Assembly: GCA_023301565.1 (NCBI GenBank)
Contig: JALZUO010000074.1
Span: 1 to 57,207 of the forward strand
Direction: 5' to 3'
DNA: 57,207 nt
Source: Oligoflexales bacterium
Lineage (GTDB): Bacteria; Bdellovibrionota_B; Oligoflexia; Oligoflexales; JALZUQ01
In this document: positions 42,262-50,629 of the stretch, piece by piece
Layout of the letters: each line of letters begins with the position of its first letter
Numbering within the stretch: the stretch's first letter is position 1
Notes under the pieces: model-generated
The model's input: only the letters and a program-made list of their open reading frames with translations
Database searches by the model: none
Told to the model about the DNA's origin: nothing
Position numbers and translations under genes: made by a program

Positions 42262-43488
42262 ATGCGCCTACACACACTCGAACAACTAGGTCAAAACGGG
42301 GGCCTCGAAGGGGCCAGAGTTCTTTTACGTTTGGACCTCAACTGCCCTGTGAAGCCAGACCCAGAAAACGAAGGAGCCTATGTTGTATCTGACGATACGC
42401 GGGTTCGTGCCGCGCTTCCGACTATTCGCTACATCTTGGAGCAAACAGATAAGCTGGCTGTCATTAGCCACTTTGGCAGGCCAAAAGGAAAATATGATTT
42501 AAAGTTTAGCCTAAGCCCTGTAGCAAAGTGCCTGGCTGCACACCTTGGCAAAGAAAATGAAGTTTTATTTGTGCAAGACTCGGTCGAAGAGCCCGCTTTT
42601 CACCTAACCCGAAAATCACGAGATCAGCTGGTGCTTTTAGAAAACCTAAGGTTTCACCCGGGAGAAAAAGGAAACGACAAAGAGTTTTCAAAATCTTTGT
42701 GTGAAGGGTTTGATTTTTACATCAACGATGCCTTTGGTGCATGCCACAGAAGCCACGCATCCACAGTCGGTATGCCAGAGCACATGGGGCGCGGCAAGAT
42801 AGGCGTTGGAAAACTTGTTGAAAAAGAGATTAGCGCTCTTGAGCCGCTACTTCGCGGACCCGAAATTCCATACGTTGTGGCTATGGGAGGCTCTAAGGTA
42901 AGCGACAAGATAGAGGTTTTGATCAATGTACTAGAAAAATGCACACACCTACTTATTGGCGGTGCGATGGCTTATACGTTTTTAAAAGCAAACGGGATCG
43001 ACGTCGGAACTTCCAGAGTCGAAGAAGACAAGCTAGAGCTTTGTCTTCAGATACAAAAAAAGGCTTCCGAGCGCGGCGTAAAACTTCTTTTGCCACAAGA
43101 CCATGTGGTTGCAGCTGAGTTCAAAGAAGACTCGCCTGCGGAAATCACCAGTGGCGCAATGATTGCTCCCGGCAAAATGGGTCTTGATATTGGACCTCAA
43201 ACACGTATGCAATACAAAAGCATCATTGCCAGTGCGAAAAATGTCTTTTGGAATGGTCCTATGGGCGTATTTGAGTGGGAAAGTTTTGCTGGCGGCAGCA
43301 GGGCTGTTGCAGAAGCAATGGCTGAAACAAGCGCTTCAACTGTTGTTGGAGGCGGCGACTCTGTGGCAGTCGTGAACAAGTGCGGGCTCGCTGATCAAAT
43401 GAATCATGTCTCAACCGGAGGCGGTGCATCGCTAGAGTTCTTAGAGGGCAAAGTTCTACCTGGACTATGGGTCATGCGAGACTATTAA
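42262..43488 (+). CDS. pgk: Phosphoglycerate kinase
   Basis: 408 residues from ATG 42262, with GGAG 6 nt before it; the in-frame ATG at 42217 adds 15 residues that do not look like PGK. Motifs: LLRLDLNCPVK, SHFGRPKGKYDLKFSLSPVA, LLENLRFHPGEKGN, NDAFGACHRSHAS, GGSKVSDKI and GNGPMGVFEWESF-like NGPMGVFEWESFAGG with GGGDSVAV. It transfers phosphate between 1,3-bisphosphoglycerate and ATP in glycolysis. The first strand reads LDLNCPVK rather than the usual VDFNVPLK, a small divergence. It is followed by tpiA and trmFO. Confidence 0.96.
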   Translation: MRLHTLEQLGQNGGLEGARVLLRLDLNCPVKPDPENEGAYVVSDDTRVRAALPTIRYILEQTDKLAVISHFGRPKGKYDLKFSLSPVAKCLAAHLGKENEVLFVQDSVEEPAFHLTRKSRDQLVLLENLRFHPGEKGNDKEFSKSLCEGFDFYINDAFGACHRSHASTVGMPEHMGRGKIGVGKLVEKEISALEPLLRGPEIPYVVAMGGSKVSDKIEVLINVLEKCTHLLIGGAMAYTFLKANGIDVGTSRVEEDKLELCLQIQKKASERGVKLLLPQDHVVAAEFKEDSPAEITSGAMIAPGKMGLDIGPQTRMQYKSIIASAKNVFWNGPMGVFEWESFAGGSRAVAEAMAETSASTVVGGGDSVAVVNKCGLADQMNHVSTGGGASLEFLEGKVLPGLWVMRDY

Positions 43489-43540
43489 CTAACCAAGCGA
43501 ATCAGATTTAAAAAGCTGACTATAAAAAAAGGCATGAAAC

Positions 43541-44329
43541 ATGACATCTATTTTAGCTGCTAACTGGAAAATGAATCAAAGCTTAGGCGAAATCGAAGCT
43601 TTTTTTTCGGCCCTAAAGCCTCAGTGGAACCAGCTCTACTCTGCTGATACGCGGGTCATCATCGGCTGCCCTTTCATCTATTTACCTAGAGCTTGTGAGC
43701 TTGCAAAAGAGATGACTCCAGGCCTTCAAATAGCTTCGCAAAACACTTGGGGCGAGCAAAGTGGGGCATTTACCGGGGAAGTCTCTGTACCTATGCTCAA
43801 AGAGTTCGGGATAGATGTTTCCATTATTGGTCACAGCGAACGCCGGCACGTTTTTGGAGAAAGCAACGAGCTGATTGCAAAAAGAGCTGCAGGCATACTA
43901 TCGCAAAACTCTAAAGTTATTTTTTGCGTGGGCGAAACCCTCGAAGAGCGCAAAACAAACCTAACCCAGCAAACCCTCCGCAAGCAGCTTGCTTGGCTTA
44001 AGGAACTGCAGGATCTAAGCATTTTAAACGACCTAACCCTTGCCTACGAACCTGTCTGGGCCATTGGTACTGGCGAGACTGCTACGCCCGAAATAGCAGA
44101 CGAATCGCATGGCTGGATTCAACAAATTCTTGCAGAGATATTTTACGAAAAAAAATGTGCGCCTATTTCTATTTTATATGGCGGATCAGTGAAACCGGCG
44201 AACTTTAAAAGCTTACTTACAAAAGACAACATAAGTGGAGGCTTGGTTGGCGGTGCATCTCTTAAAGCCGAAAGCTTTATGCAGCTTTTAGAAATTGCAC
44301 ACAACGAAAGTAAGGCGAAACGCTCGTGA
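43541..44329 (+). CDS. tpiA: Triosephosphate isomerase
   Basis: 262 residues, a little longer than usual. AANWKMNQ (substrate Lys), IIGHSERR (catalytic His), YEPVWAIGTGETAT (catalytic Glu and the flexible loop) and YGGSVKPAN mark TIM. It interconverts dihydroxyacetone phosphate and glyceraldehyde 3-phosphate. The stop overlaps the trmFO GTG as GTGA. It follows pgk by 52 nt. Confidence 0.98.
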   Translation: MTSILAANWKMNQSLGEIEAFFSALKPQWNQLYSADTRVIIGCPFIYLPRACELAKEMTPGLQIASQNTWGEQSGAFTGEVSVPMLKEFGIDVSIIGHSERRHVFGESNELIAKRAAGILSQNSKVIFCVGETLEERKTNLTQQTLRKQLAWLKELQDLSILNDLTLAYEPVWAIGTGETATPEIADESHGWIQQILAEIFYEKKCAPISILYGGSVKPANFKSLLTKDNISGGLVGGASLKAESFMQLLEIAHNESKAKRS

Positions 44330-45720
44330 CAGATACTTTTAAAAAACCAGGACTTCATATTGTCGGCGGTGGACTTGCAGGGTCTGAAGCTGCATGGCAA
44401 GCAGCCCATCAGGGCGTGCCCGTCTTTCTTTATGAAATGCGAGACGGCAAAAAATCAACGCCAGCCCACAAAACCTCTGGGCTGGCAGAGCTTGTATGTT
44501 CAAACTCCTTTAAAAGCATTCGGCTTAACTCGGTGCCCGGGCTTTTAAAGTTTGAAATGGAGCAGCTAAATTCTGTCATCATCGCAGCAGCAAAGAAAGC
44601 TCAAATACCTGCAGGGCAGGCGCTTGCTGTAGACAGGCTCATACTCTCAGCGACTGTTGAAGAGCAGCTTGCAAACACCGGTTGCATCACAAGGGTGGCA
44701 GCTGAAGTAACGGAGCTTCCAAGCAAAGAAGAAATGGAAGAGCGGGGCCAAGCCTGGATTTTAGCTACGGGGCCTTTGACCTCTGAGCCGCTTTATAAAT
44801 ACATACAATCAAACCTTCTTGCAGAATCCACGGATCTTGCTTTTTACGATGCGATTGCGCCGGTCATCGAAGCAGACTCGATTGATTACGAAAAAACCTA
44901 TTTTGCAAACCGCTACGAGCCTGAAAAAGACGACTACCTAAACATTCCTTTAAATAAAGAAATATACGATCAGTTTATCTCTGACGTACAAACGGCAGAG
45001 TACTCTCCTTTGCACGCGTTTGAATCCACTCCTTACTTTGAAGCATGCTTGCCGATAGAGGTGATGGCAAAAAGAGGCCCAGAGACCCTGCGGTTTGGGC
45101 CTCTCAAGCCTGTTGGCCTCGAAGATCCTAAAACCGGAGAGATCCCGCATGCTGCCATCCAGCTTCGGCGAGAAAACGCTGACGCAACCATGTTTTCGAT
45201 GGTTGGGTTCCAGACCAAAATGAAGTGGCCAGAACAAAAAAGAGTCTTTCAAAAAATCCCTGGCTTAGAAAATGCTGTGTTTTACCGCTATGGATCCGTA
45301 CACAGGAACAGTTACTTAAACTCTCCAAAGTGCTTAAATGAAAACCTAAGCTTTTGTAAAAACAATCGCGTCTTTTTAGCAGGCCAGATTAGTGGCGTAG
45401 AAGGCTACACTGAGTCTACAGCAATCGGCCTTCTGGCAGGAAGGCTTGCTGCAGCTATGCTTGAAGAAGCTGAATTCACCCTTCCGCCACCAAGCTCTGT
45501 GATTGGCTCTTTGCACCACTATGTCACCAAAGGCGTGATTGGGCCGTTTCAGCCCATGAACGCAAATTTTGGCCTGCTTCCTAAGCTAGAAAAAAGCGAC
45601 ATTCTTAAAACAGGGAAAAAAAGAATGGGACGGCGAGACCGAAGAGACCTGCAGTGCGTACTTGCAAAACAAAAATTTGAACACTATTTTGAAAATTCTC
45701 AGGATAAGAATTTAAACTAA
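44326..45720 (+). CDS. trmFO: Folate-dependent tRNA (m5U54) methyltransferase
   Basis: 464 residues from GTG. FAD-binding GGGLAGSEAAWQAA at residues about 14-27, EMRDGKKSTPAHKT, ELVCSNSFKSIR and the C-terminal TGKKRMGRRDRRDLQ-like end typical of TrmFO. The enzyme methylates U54 of tRNA with 5,10-methylenetetrahydrofolate and FADH2. It is co-transcribed with tpiA, overlapping by 4 nt. Confidence 0.95.
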   Translation: MTDTFKKPGLHIVGGGLAGSEAAWQAAHQGVPVFLYEMRDGKKSTPAHKTSGLAELVCSNSFKSIRLNSVPGLLKFEMEQLNSVIIAAAKKAQIPAGQALAVDRLILSATVEEQLANTGCITRVAAEVTELPSKEEMEERGQAWILATGPLTSEPLYKYIQSNLLAESTDLAFYDAIAPVIEADSIDYEKTYFANRYEPEKDDYLNIPLNKEIYDQFISDVQTAEYSPLHAFESTPYFEACLPIEVMAKRGPETLRFGPLKPVGLEDPKTGEIPHAAIQLRRENADATMFSMVGFQTKMKWPEQKRVFQKIPGLENAVFYRYGSVHRNSYLNSPKCLNENLSFCKNNRVFLAGQISGVEGYTESTAIGLLAGRLAAAMLEEAEFTLPPPSSVIGSLHHYVTKGVIGPFQPMNANFGLLPKLEKSDILKTGKKRMGRRDRRDLQCVLAKQKFEHYFENSQDKNLN

Positions 45721-45757
45721 ATAACCGATTGAGTCTTACTAGCTTGCTGCCTAGCTG

Positions 45758-46552
45758 CTAACGCAGAAGCTTAGCATTGGATTTAATTCTTTGGATGCGG
45801 TCTTCTGTAAGAGGGTGCGTGCTTAGAAATTCACTAAAGCGGCTAGCTGTCTCGCCTTTTTCTTTTTGTTCTTGCAAAACAAGCTCAAAAAACTCTGTAA
45901 CCGATTCGGTCTTATCAAAATTGCCCACGATATACTGGAGCCCAAAATCGTCTGCCTCATACTCGTTTTCACGCGAATGTTTTAAAACAGAAAGTCCTAT
46001 GATCTGCTGAGAGATAGCGCCTGCGACCGAATCGCCTGCTCCAAGTATTTCTAGCAAAACCCCTGTGCTTAGGCCTGAAACCAGTCCCTGCATTATATGG
46101 CGCCGCTCGTGATGACCAAGCTCATGGCCAAGAACCATGGCAATGCCTTCTTTTGTCTTTACAGAGTCCAAAAACCCCTTAGTCAAAATAACTTTTCCAC
46201 CTGGCAAGGCAAATGCATTAAGCATCTCCCATTGAAGGCACTCTACTCTGTAATCTAGTTTTCTGGTCGCAACCTTCTTGACCATGTCTTTGAATAACTC
46301 TGTCAGATATGGGTGCTGCTCGGTGTCACATTCTGTAAGGCTCGACTCACTAAACTTGGTTAAGCCAGCTAGCTTGGTTTCCCACGAATCTGGCATATAG
46401 TAAGCTGCAGCTCCCATCAAGCGCCCTAGTATAGCAACCACCAACACGACCGCTGCAAGAAACGCTAAAATAAGCTTTAAATGCGACGTCCAGCCCTGGC
46501 TGCTAGCTGACACGTCGGCAGCTTCACCCATGTCTTTAGGAACAAACTTCAC
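45758..46552 (-). CDS. M48-family membrane metallopeptidase
   Basis: 264 residues. A membrane span near the N-terminus (LILAFLAAVVLVVAILG) precedes the catalytic domain, with HELGHH in LGHELGHHERRH (HExxH plus neighbouring His) and downstream EYEADDFGLQ, the M48 Glu motif. Family members (HtpX/LoiP/YfgC-like) degrade damaged envelope proteins. The ATG overlaps the preceding gene's stop as ATGA, so it is coupled to the two YbjQ-family genes upstream. Confidence 0.92.
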   Translation of the reverse strand: MKFVPKDMGEAADVSASSQGWTSHLKLILAFLAAVVLVVAILGRLMGAAAYYMPDSWETKLAGLTKFSESSLTECDTEQHPYLTELFKDMVKKVATRKLDYRVECLQWEMLNAFALPGGKVILTKGFLDSVKTKEGIAMVLGHELGHHERRHIMQGLVSGLSTGVLLEILGAGDSVAGAISQQIIGLSVLKHSRENEYEADDFGLQYIVGNFDKTESVTEFFELVLQEQKEKGETASRFSEFLSTHPLTEDRIQRIKSNAKLLR

Positions 46553-46989
46553 GACTTATACGTGATGGCTGTTGCATAGGCAAAAACCTCAACCGTGCCA
46601 GTACCACCTTTAGCTGAGGTAGAGATTTTTGCGGTTTCAATCTTCAAATTTACAAACTTATCTCCAAAAGGTGCAGACTCCATCATTCTTAGCATTGCCT
46701 CCCTTCTACCTCTGTCAAGAAGTGAAGAGTAAGCCTGAACCTCGCCGCCAAAAACATTGCGAATACCCGCCATCACTTGTTTGAACCTGTCTATAGATAT
46801 AACTACAGAGCCGCTTACAAGCATGGATTTGCCGACTCCTTCTTTTCGCAGGCTTGTTTTACCACTCACCAATGGCTTTGAGCGTAAAACGAGCTCGCGC
46901 TGTTTGATCGATTTATAGTGCTTCTTTTCGGCGTAGCTACCATAGAAGTAACCGACAACAATGAGAACTAGCCCGATGATAAGTCCCAT
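46549..46989 (-). CDS. YbjQ-family domain protein with N-terminal membrane span
   Basis: 146 residues. An N-terminal span (IIGLVLIVVGYFYGSY) is followed by the YbjQ/heavy-metal-binding domain (DUF74, about 60-146), seen in SVVISIDRFKQVMAGIRNVFGGEVQAYSSLL. The YbjQ fold is a small alpha/beta domain proposed to bind metals; function is unknown. It follows the soluble YbjQ gene by 2 nt and overlaps the M48 gene. Confidence 0.8.
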   Translation of the reverse strand: MGLIIGLVLIVVGYFYGSYAEKKHYKSIKQRELVLRSKPLVSGKTSLRKEGVGKSMLVSGSVVISIDRFKQVMAGIRNVFGGEVQAYSSLLDRGRREAMLRMMESAPFGDKFVNLKIETAKISTSAKGGTGTVEVFAYATAITYKS

Positions 46990-46991
46990 AA

Positions 46992-47333
46992 CTAGCCTAA
47001 CTCTTTACTTGTACTTTTCGCTTGCACCTTAACAGCGGTGCCATAAGCAAAAATCTCTGCTGCACCAGCTGCAACCGTAGAAGTCGCAAACCGAACATTT
47101 ACAATAGCGTTGGCTCCGACAGCAGTTGCTTGCTTCATCATGCGGTCTACGGCCTCTGCCCTGGATTCTCTTAGTAGTTCGGTGTAGCCTTTGAGCTCGC
47201 CGCCGAAAATATTTTTAATCCCTGCCATCATGTCTCGGCCAGCATGCTTTGCACGTATGGTGCTTCCACTAACCAGGCCGTAGTGTTCTATGATTTCTTG
47301 TCCGGGGACTTCTTCAATATTTGTCAATATCAT
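46992..47333 (-). CDS. YbjQ-family protein
   Basis: 113 residues from the ATG at 47333, with AAGG 8 nt before it; a GTG five codons earlier (47348) is in frame. The whole protein is the YbjQ/DUF74 domain: GLVSGSTIRAKHAGRDMMAGIKNIFGGELKGYTELL, quoted here as GLVSGSTIRAKHAGRDMMAG, and a middle Ala-Asn-Ala segment GANAIVNVRFAT. Close in kind to the membrane-tethered neighbour. These two plus the M48 peptidase form a three-gene unit. Confidence 0.88.
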   Translation of the reverse strand: MILTNIEEVPGQEIIEHYGLVSGSTIRAKHAGRDMMAGIKNIFGGELKGYTELLRESRAEAVDRMMKQATAVGANAIVNVRFATSTVAAGAAEIFAYGTAVKVQAKSTSKELG

Positions 47334-47449
47334 GGCTCTAACCTTCACAAATTTGTTTGTGTAGTCAGATCGGTAAGGGTTTTGGTTTTTGGTAGAGGAT
47401 ATCGATAAGTGTTTGTTTTTAAATAAAAAATATTCAGTAGCACTGCGGG

Positions 47450-48607
47450 CTATTTGTTATCTAATCTGCAAGCATCAAGGTTTAGCTGGTTTCTTTTTCT
47501 AGAGAACCCCTCTTTATACATAGACTCTACCTGGTGCTTGTTTAAAGGACCTGTATTTTCATATTGCATGTCGCCCTTGGTCATTTTGTAAAGAGAGTCT
47601 CTGTAAGAGGCAAGAAGGTCTGATTCAGCCATCCAAGACTTATAAATCTCATTGTAATCATCTATAAGTATTTTTTCCTGCTTGGTGTCTGACTTTTCAT
47701 TTTCTGTTGAGCCCAATAATAGGACCAAGCGCTGAGAAAACTTAACGTCAGCTTCGAAGATTTTACTGCGCTGTTCTACAGTTAACACGGAATCCAATGC
47801 AAGAAAACTTATAGGCACTTTTCCATGCTTAAAATATCCCGCAGCATGTAGGAACTCTAACTTGTTCAGGATAATGTCAGCACCAAAAGCCATCTTAGAT
47901 ATGCCTATGCCAAAGTGATTACTATGAATGTTCTTCTCATTTATAAACGTATCCGGAAGATCGCTATAATGCTCCAAGCCTAAAATAAACAGCTTAGAAA
48001 CCTCTTTAATAAACGAAATATCCGCCATTCCACCGCGAATCTCGAAATCCAGTCCACCGGGAGAAAGTAATCGCTCCCTTATCGTTGATGCCCTTCCAAG
48101 TTTGACAAGAATCAGACGCGGCTTAGAAACAGTGTTTGTATACAAATGGAAAAATGGTTTTTTAGTAGCAGCCCTATAAATATGAATATACATACCAAGA
48201 CGAAACATAAAAGCCCTAAGCTTAGAACCATATACTTCAATACCCTTCTTCTTTAGACCTTTGGGGTTTACTCTAATATGTAAGTGAAAACCTCGGATCC
48301 CTCTGGAGCGACCTTCACGTTTGAGGGTAGTTTTTATAGCCTTCATTTTCTCTAAAGCTTGTTCAAGTGTTGGATAAACCTTCGAGCGGATCTCTGTGTT
48401 TCCAGATTCTTCTTCATAGTCTGAGTCTTCTTCGAAATCTAATAAATGTTTGCCTTGAACTTTGTCCTAATGAACGACATCTGGGTAATAGCCTTTGAAT
48501 TCCACTTCGAATCCAAAAGTTAGAAATTCTTCCATCGAAGCCTGCAGGCAGGTTGGCCAGAAGAGCAAAACAAAGAAGAAGCTAAATGTAATTTTGCTGA
48601 GTTGCAT
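47450..48607 (-). pseudogene. Secreted amidoligase-like gene interrupted by an in-frame TAG
   Basis: Reads as one frame from ATG 48607 to the stop at 47450 (386 codons) except for a TAG at 48467-48469. Before it is a signal peptide (ITFSFFFVLLFWPTCLQA) and FGFEVEFKGYYP, recalling the FGvEiEf start of putative amidoligases (Amidoligase_2). After it the coding sense continues (LDFEEDSDYEEESGNTEIR, then RGFHLHIRVNP and LDFEIRGGM). No indel is needed to keep frame, so this is a single nonsense change, recoding, or a sequencing error. The ATG at 48346 would start a shortened 298-residue protein. The family call is by eye. Confidence 0.6.
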
Positions 48608-48673
48608 ACCCTATGATTTTACCATCTTTTTTAAGTACTGTATGAAGGTGCGCCATAAGAAAGAAACCTGACT

Positions 48674-49831
48674 TTAGGCAAAAAGCTCCGCAAGACCTTC
48701 TTGCCAGCTCCTACAGACCACGCCACCGATCACCTGAGTGTTTGAATCACGTGACCACACTTCACCCTGAGCTTCTTGGTCCCAGTCTTTTACTAGATTT
48801 TTAACTTTACTTGCATCTGCTGGGTTAACTTGGTCGTAAGACTTTACCTCTACAAGAAGATCTGGCTTGCCAGGTCTATCAATCACAAGGTCGATCTCTA
48901 GCTGATCTTTGGTGCGCAGATAAGACAGGCGAAAATCGCTTTCACAGTATTCATTTAAACGAAAACACTCAAGCAGAACAGCATGCTCAAAGGCTTCTCC
49001 AAAAGCGAAAGTTTTTTCTACAAGGGGCACTTTTAAAGTTCTTTGCAAGGCTCTCTTAACACCCACGTCAAACAAATAAAATTTAGGCGCAGCCCGCTGC
49101 TGTTTTCTGATAGAGCGGTGAAAAGACGGAAGTTTAAACCCAACCAAGGTCTCTTCTAGAATCTGATAGTATGACCTAACGGTTTTATCGTCGACCCCTA
49201 CATCGCGGGCTATTTTTGAATAGTTAATAATTTTGCCATTTAACTGCGCGGCGATTTCTAAAAAATCTCTAAAAGGATCTATGTTTCGGACTATCTGCTC
49301 GACAAGAATTTCTTCTTTAAGATAAGTTCGCACATATGACTCTAAGTATTTTCTTTTTTCTAGCTCCTCTGTAAATTCCCAGAGCTTGGGCAAAGAACCC
49401 CACTGCATGCAGTGATTAAGATCAAAACTTTTACCCAGCTCATTATATGTAAAAGGGAAAAGAGAGTACTGAAAGGCGCGGCCACCTAAAAGGTTTGCTC
49501 CACCTCTCTTCAGTTTTCTTGCGCTAGAGCCTGAGAGTACAAATTGTATTCCACGTTTTTTTTCGATTTCCAGATGGACTATGTCCAAAAGCTTTGGGTT
49601 CTTTTGAATTTCATCAATCACTACCCTGTCGTATTTTTGGGTGTCTATCTGGCTCGACAAAAGCTGAGGACGCTTGCGATACTGCTCCTCGGTAGAGTCT
49701 TCGAGCAAGTCTATCCAAAGGGTCCGCTCTGAGTTAAAAAGCTCTTTCAAAAGGGTGGTTTTGCCCGTACCTCTAGCTCCAAACAGAAACAGGCTATTGT
49801 TTTTATTGAGTTTTTGGATGCGGTAGACCAT
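48674..49831 (-). CDS. ATPase with AAA_14 and DUF4143-like C-terminal domain
   Basis: 385 residues. Walker A G18-ARGTGKTT (residues 18-25), Walker B VVIDEIQK (about 71-78), sensor LSGSSARKL, and the C-terminal half with LLVEVKSYDQVNPADASKV, a restriction-like nuclease fold common in these ATPases. Family members are widespread, often in mobile or host-defence settings, with unknown function; nothing else points to a mobile element here. A 12-bp perfect inverted repeat overlaps the start codon. Confidence 0.85.
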   Translation of the reverse strand: MVYRIQKLNKNNSLFLFGARGTGKTTLLKELFNSERTLWIDLLEDSTEEQYRKRPQLLSSQIDTQKYDRVVIDEIQKNPKLLDIVHLEIEKKRGIQFVLSGSSARKLKRGGANLLGGRAFQYSLFPFTYNELGKSFDLNHCMQWGSLPKLWEFTEELEKRKYLESYVRTYLKEEILVEQIVRNIDPFRDFLEIAAQLNGKIINYSKIARDVGVDDKTVRSYYQILEETLVGFKLPSFHRSIRKQQRAAPKFYLFDVGVKRALQRTLKVPLVEKTFAFGEAFEHAVLLECFRLNEYCESDFRLSYLRTKDQLEIDLVIDRPGKPDLLVEVKSYDQVNPADASKVKNLVKDWDQEAQGEVWSRDSNTQVIGGVVCRSWQEGLAELFA

Positions 49832-49866
49832 ACTCCGAAATTATCGGCTATATCCGGAGTATGGTC
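49826..49866. repeat. Perfect 12-bp inverted repeat over the ATPase start codon
   Basis: GACCATACTCCG (49826-49837) and CGGAGTATGGTC (49855-49866) are exact complements 17 nt apart. The start codon (49829-49831) lies in the left arm. This may be an operator for autoregulation or an RNA hairpin hiding the start; within the arm GGAG is too near the ATG to act as a normal Shine-Dalgarno. Confidence 0.7.
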
Positions 49867-49945
49867 AACTATTTATTAGGTAAGTTTTTTATCGTAGGTA
49901 GGAGTTAGGGTGCAGCTAAAAGCAATGCCCAAAAGGCATAACTTG

Positions 49946-50197
49946 CTACTTTTTGGCTTCAAGCTCTCGCGTAACCAGGTTTAATAGCTCGGAAGAAACC
50001 GAAATGATTTGCTTAGACTCGCACCCTTCGGTTTGAAGGCTTTTATAAATGGCGCCTGCAATGTCGCGTAGGTCTTTGTCAAAAAGCTGTGCTTTTTTAT
50101 CTATAATCTCAGCTGCTACATCGGGAGTATCAACTTTATCCATATCTGTTTGTTTTGCGTTATTACCGGCAAACACACTTTTTAGTTTAAAACTCAT
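49946..50197 (-). CDS. Small helical protein, unknown
   Basis: 83 residues from ATG 50197, with GAGGA 6 nt before it; an upstream in-frame start at 50236 lacks an RBS. Charged and helical throughout (AAEIIDKKAQLFDKDLRDIAG, quoted from its centre), with one Cys (EGCESK). No family recognised. It is monocistronic as far as can be seen. Confidence 0.55.
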   Translation of the reverse strand: MSFKLKSVFAGNNAKQTDMDKVDTPDVAAEIIDKKAQLFDKDLRDIAGAIYKSLQTEGCESKQIISVSSELLNLVTRELEAKK

Positions 50198-50629
50198 ATC
50201 AATCCTCTTTTTCCCTGTTCTTAATACACAGGCCATCTACGTCAGCAGGAGATAACATTGTTAGCCTCTACAAGCAAAGACGCTTTACATACGGTACCTA
50301 AAGCACCTATCGGAAATAAAGTGAAAATGGTTTGGAGGAAAAAACTGCCTAATTATTAGGTACTTGGCACGAATGGCGACAGTGAGCATAGAAAAAGGTG
50401 GAGCCGGGAAGCCTCATTTACCTCTAGACCACCCACTCAGACGAAAAAAAGGGTTAGGGCAAGGGTTTAAGGGATTTACGAACAGTGGGCCAAATATAGT
50501 TGGGCTTCCTGACTCCTATTATAATCATCGCTTTTTTGCCCCGCAGCATAAGATATCGAGAAAAATCATCTATTAACAAGGGTTTAGCATGGTATATAGT
50601 AGTTCTCTACGGGAACTAAGGGGCAAAGA
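50198..50629. other. Intergenic region between the small protein and pyk-like gene
   Basis: 432 nt without a supportable gene. It holds the 13-nt palindrome CCTAATTATTAGG (50348-50360) and the TATAAT described separately. A short + strand open frame (50364-50576) has no good start region. Confidence 0.4.
50520..50525 (+). promoter_or_regulatory. Putative -10 element for the pyk-like gene
   Basis: Perfect TATAAT, 104 nt before the ATG. A TTGGGC 14 nt upstream is too close to be a normal -35, so the call is tentative. Confidence 0.4.

Noticed and set aside
50364-50576. 70-residue + strand open frame before the pyk-like gene
   Set aside because: Composition Gly/Lys-rich but no RBS at a good spacing and no family; the region also holds the promoter signal.
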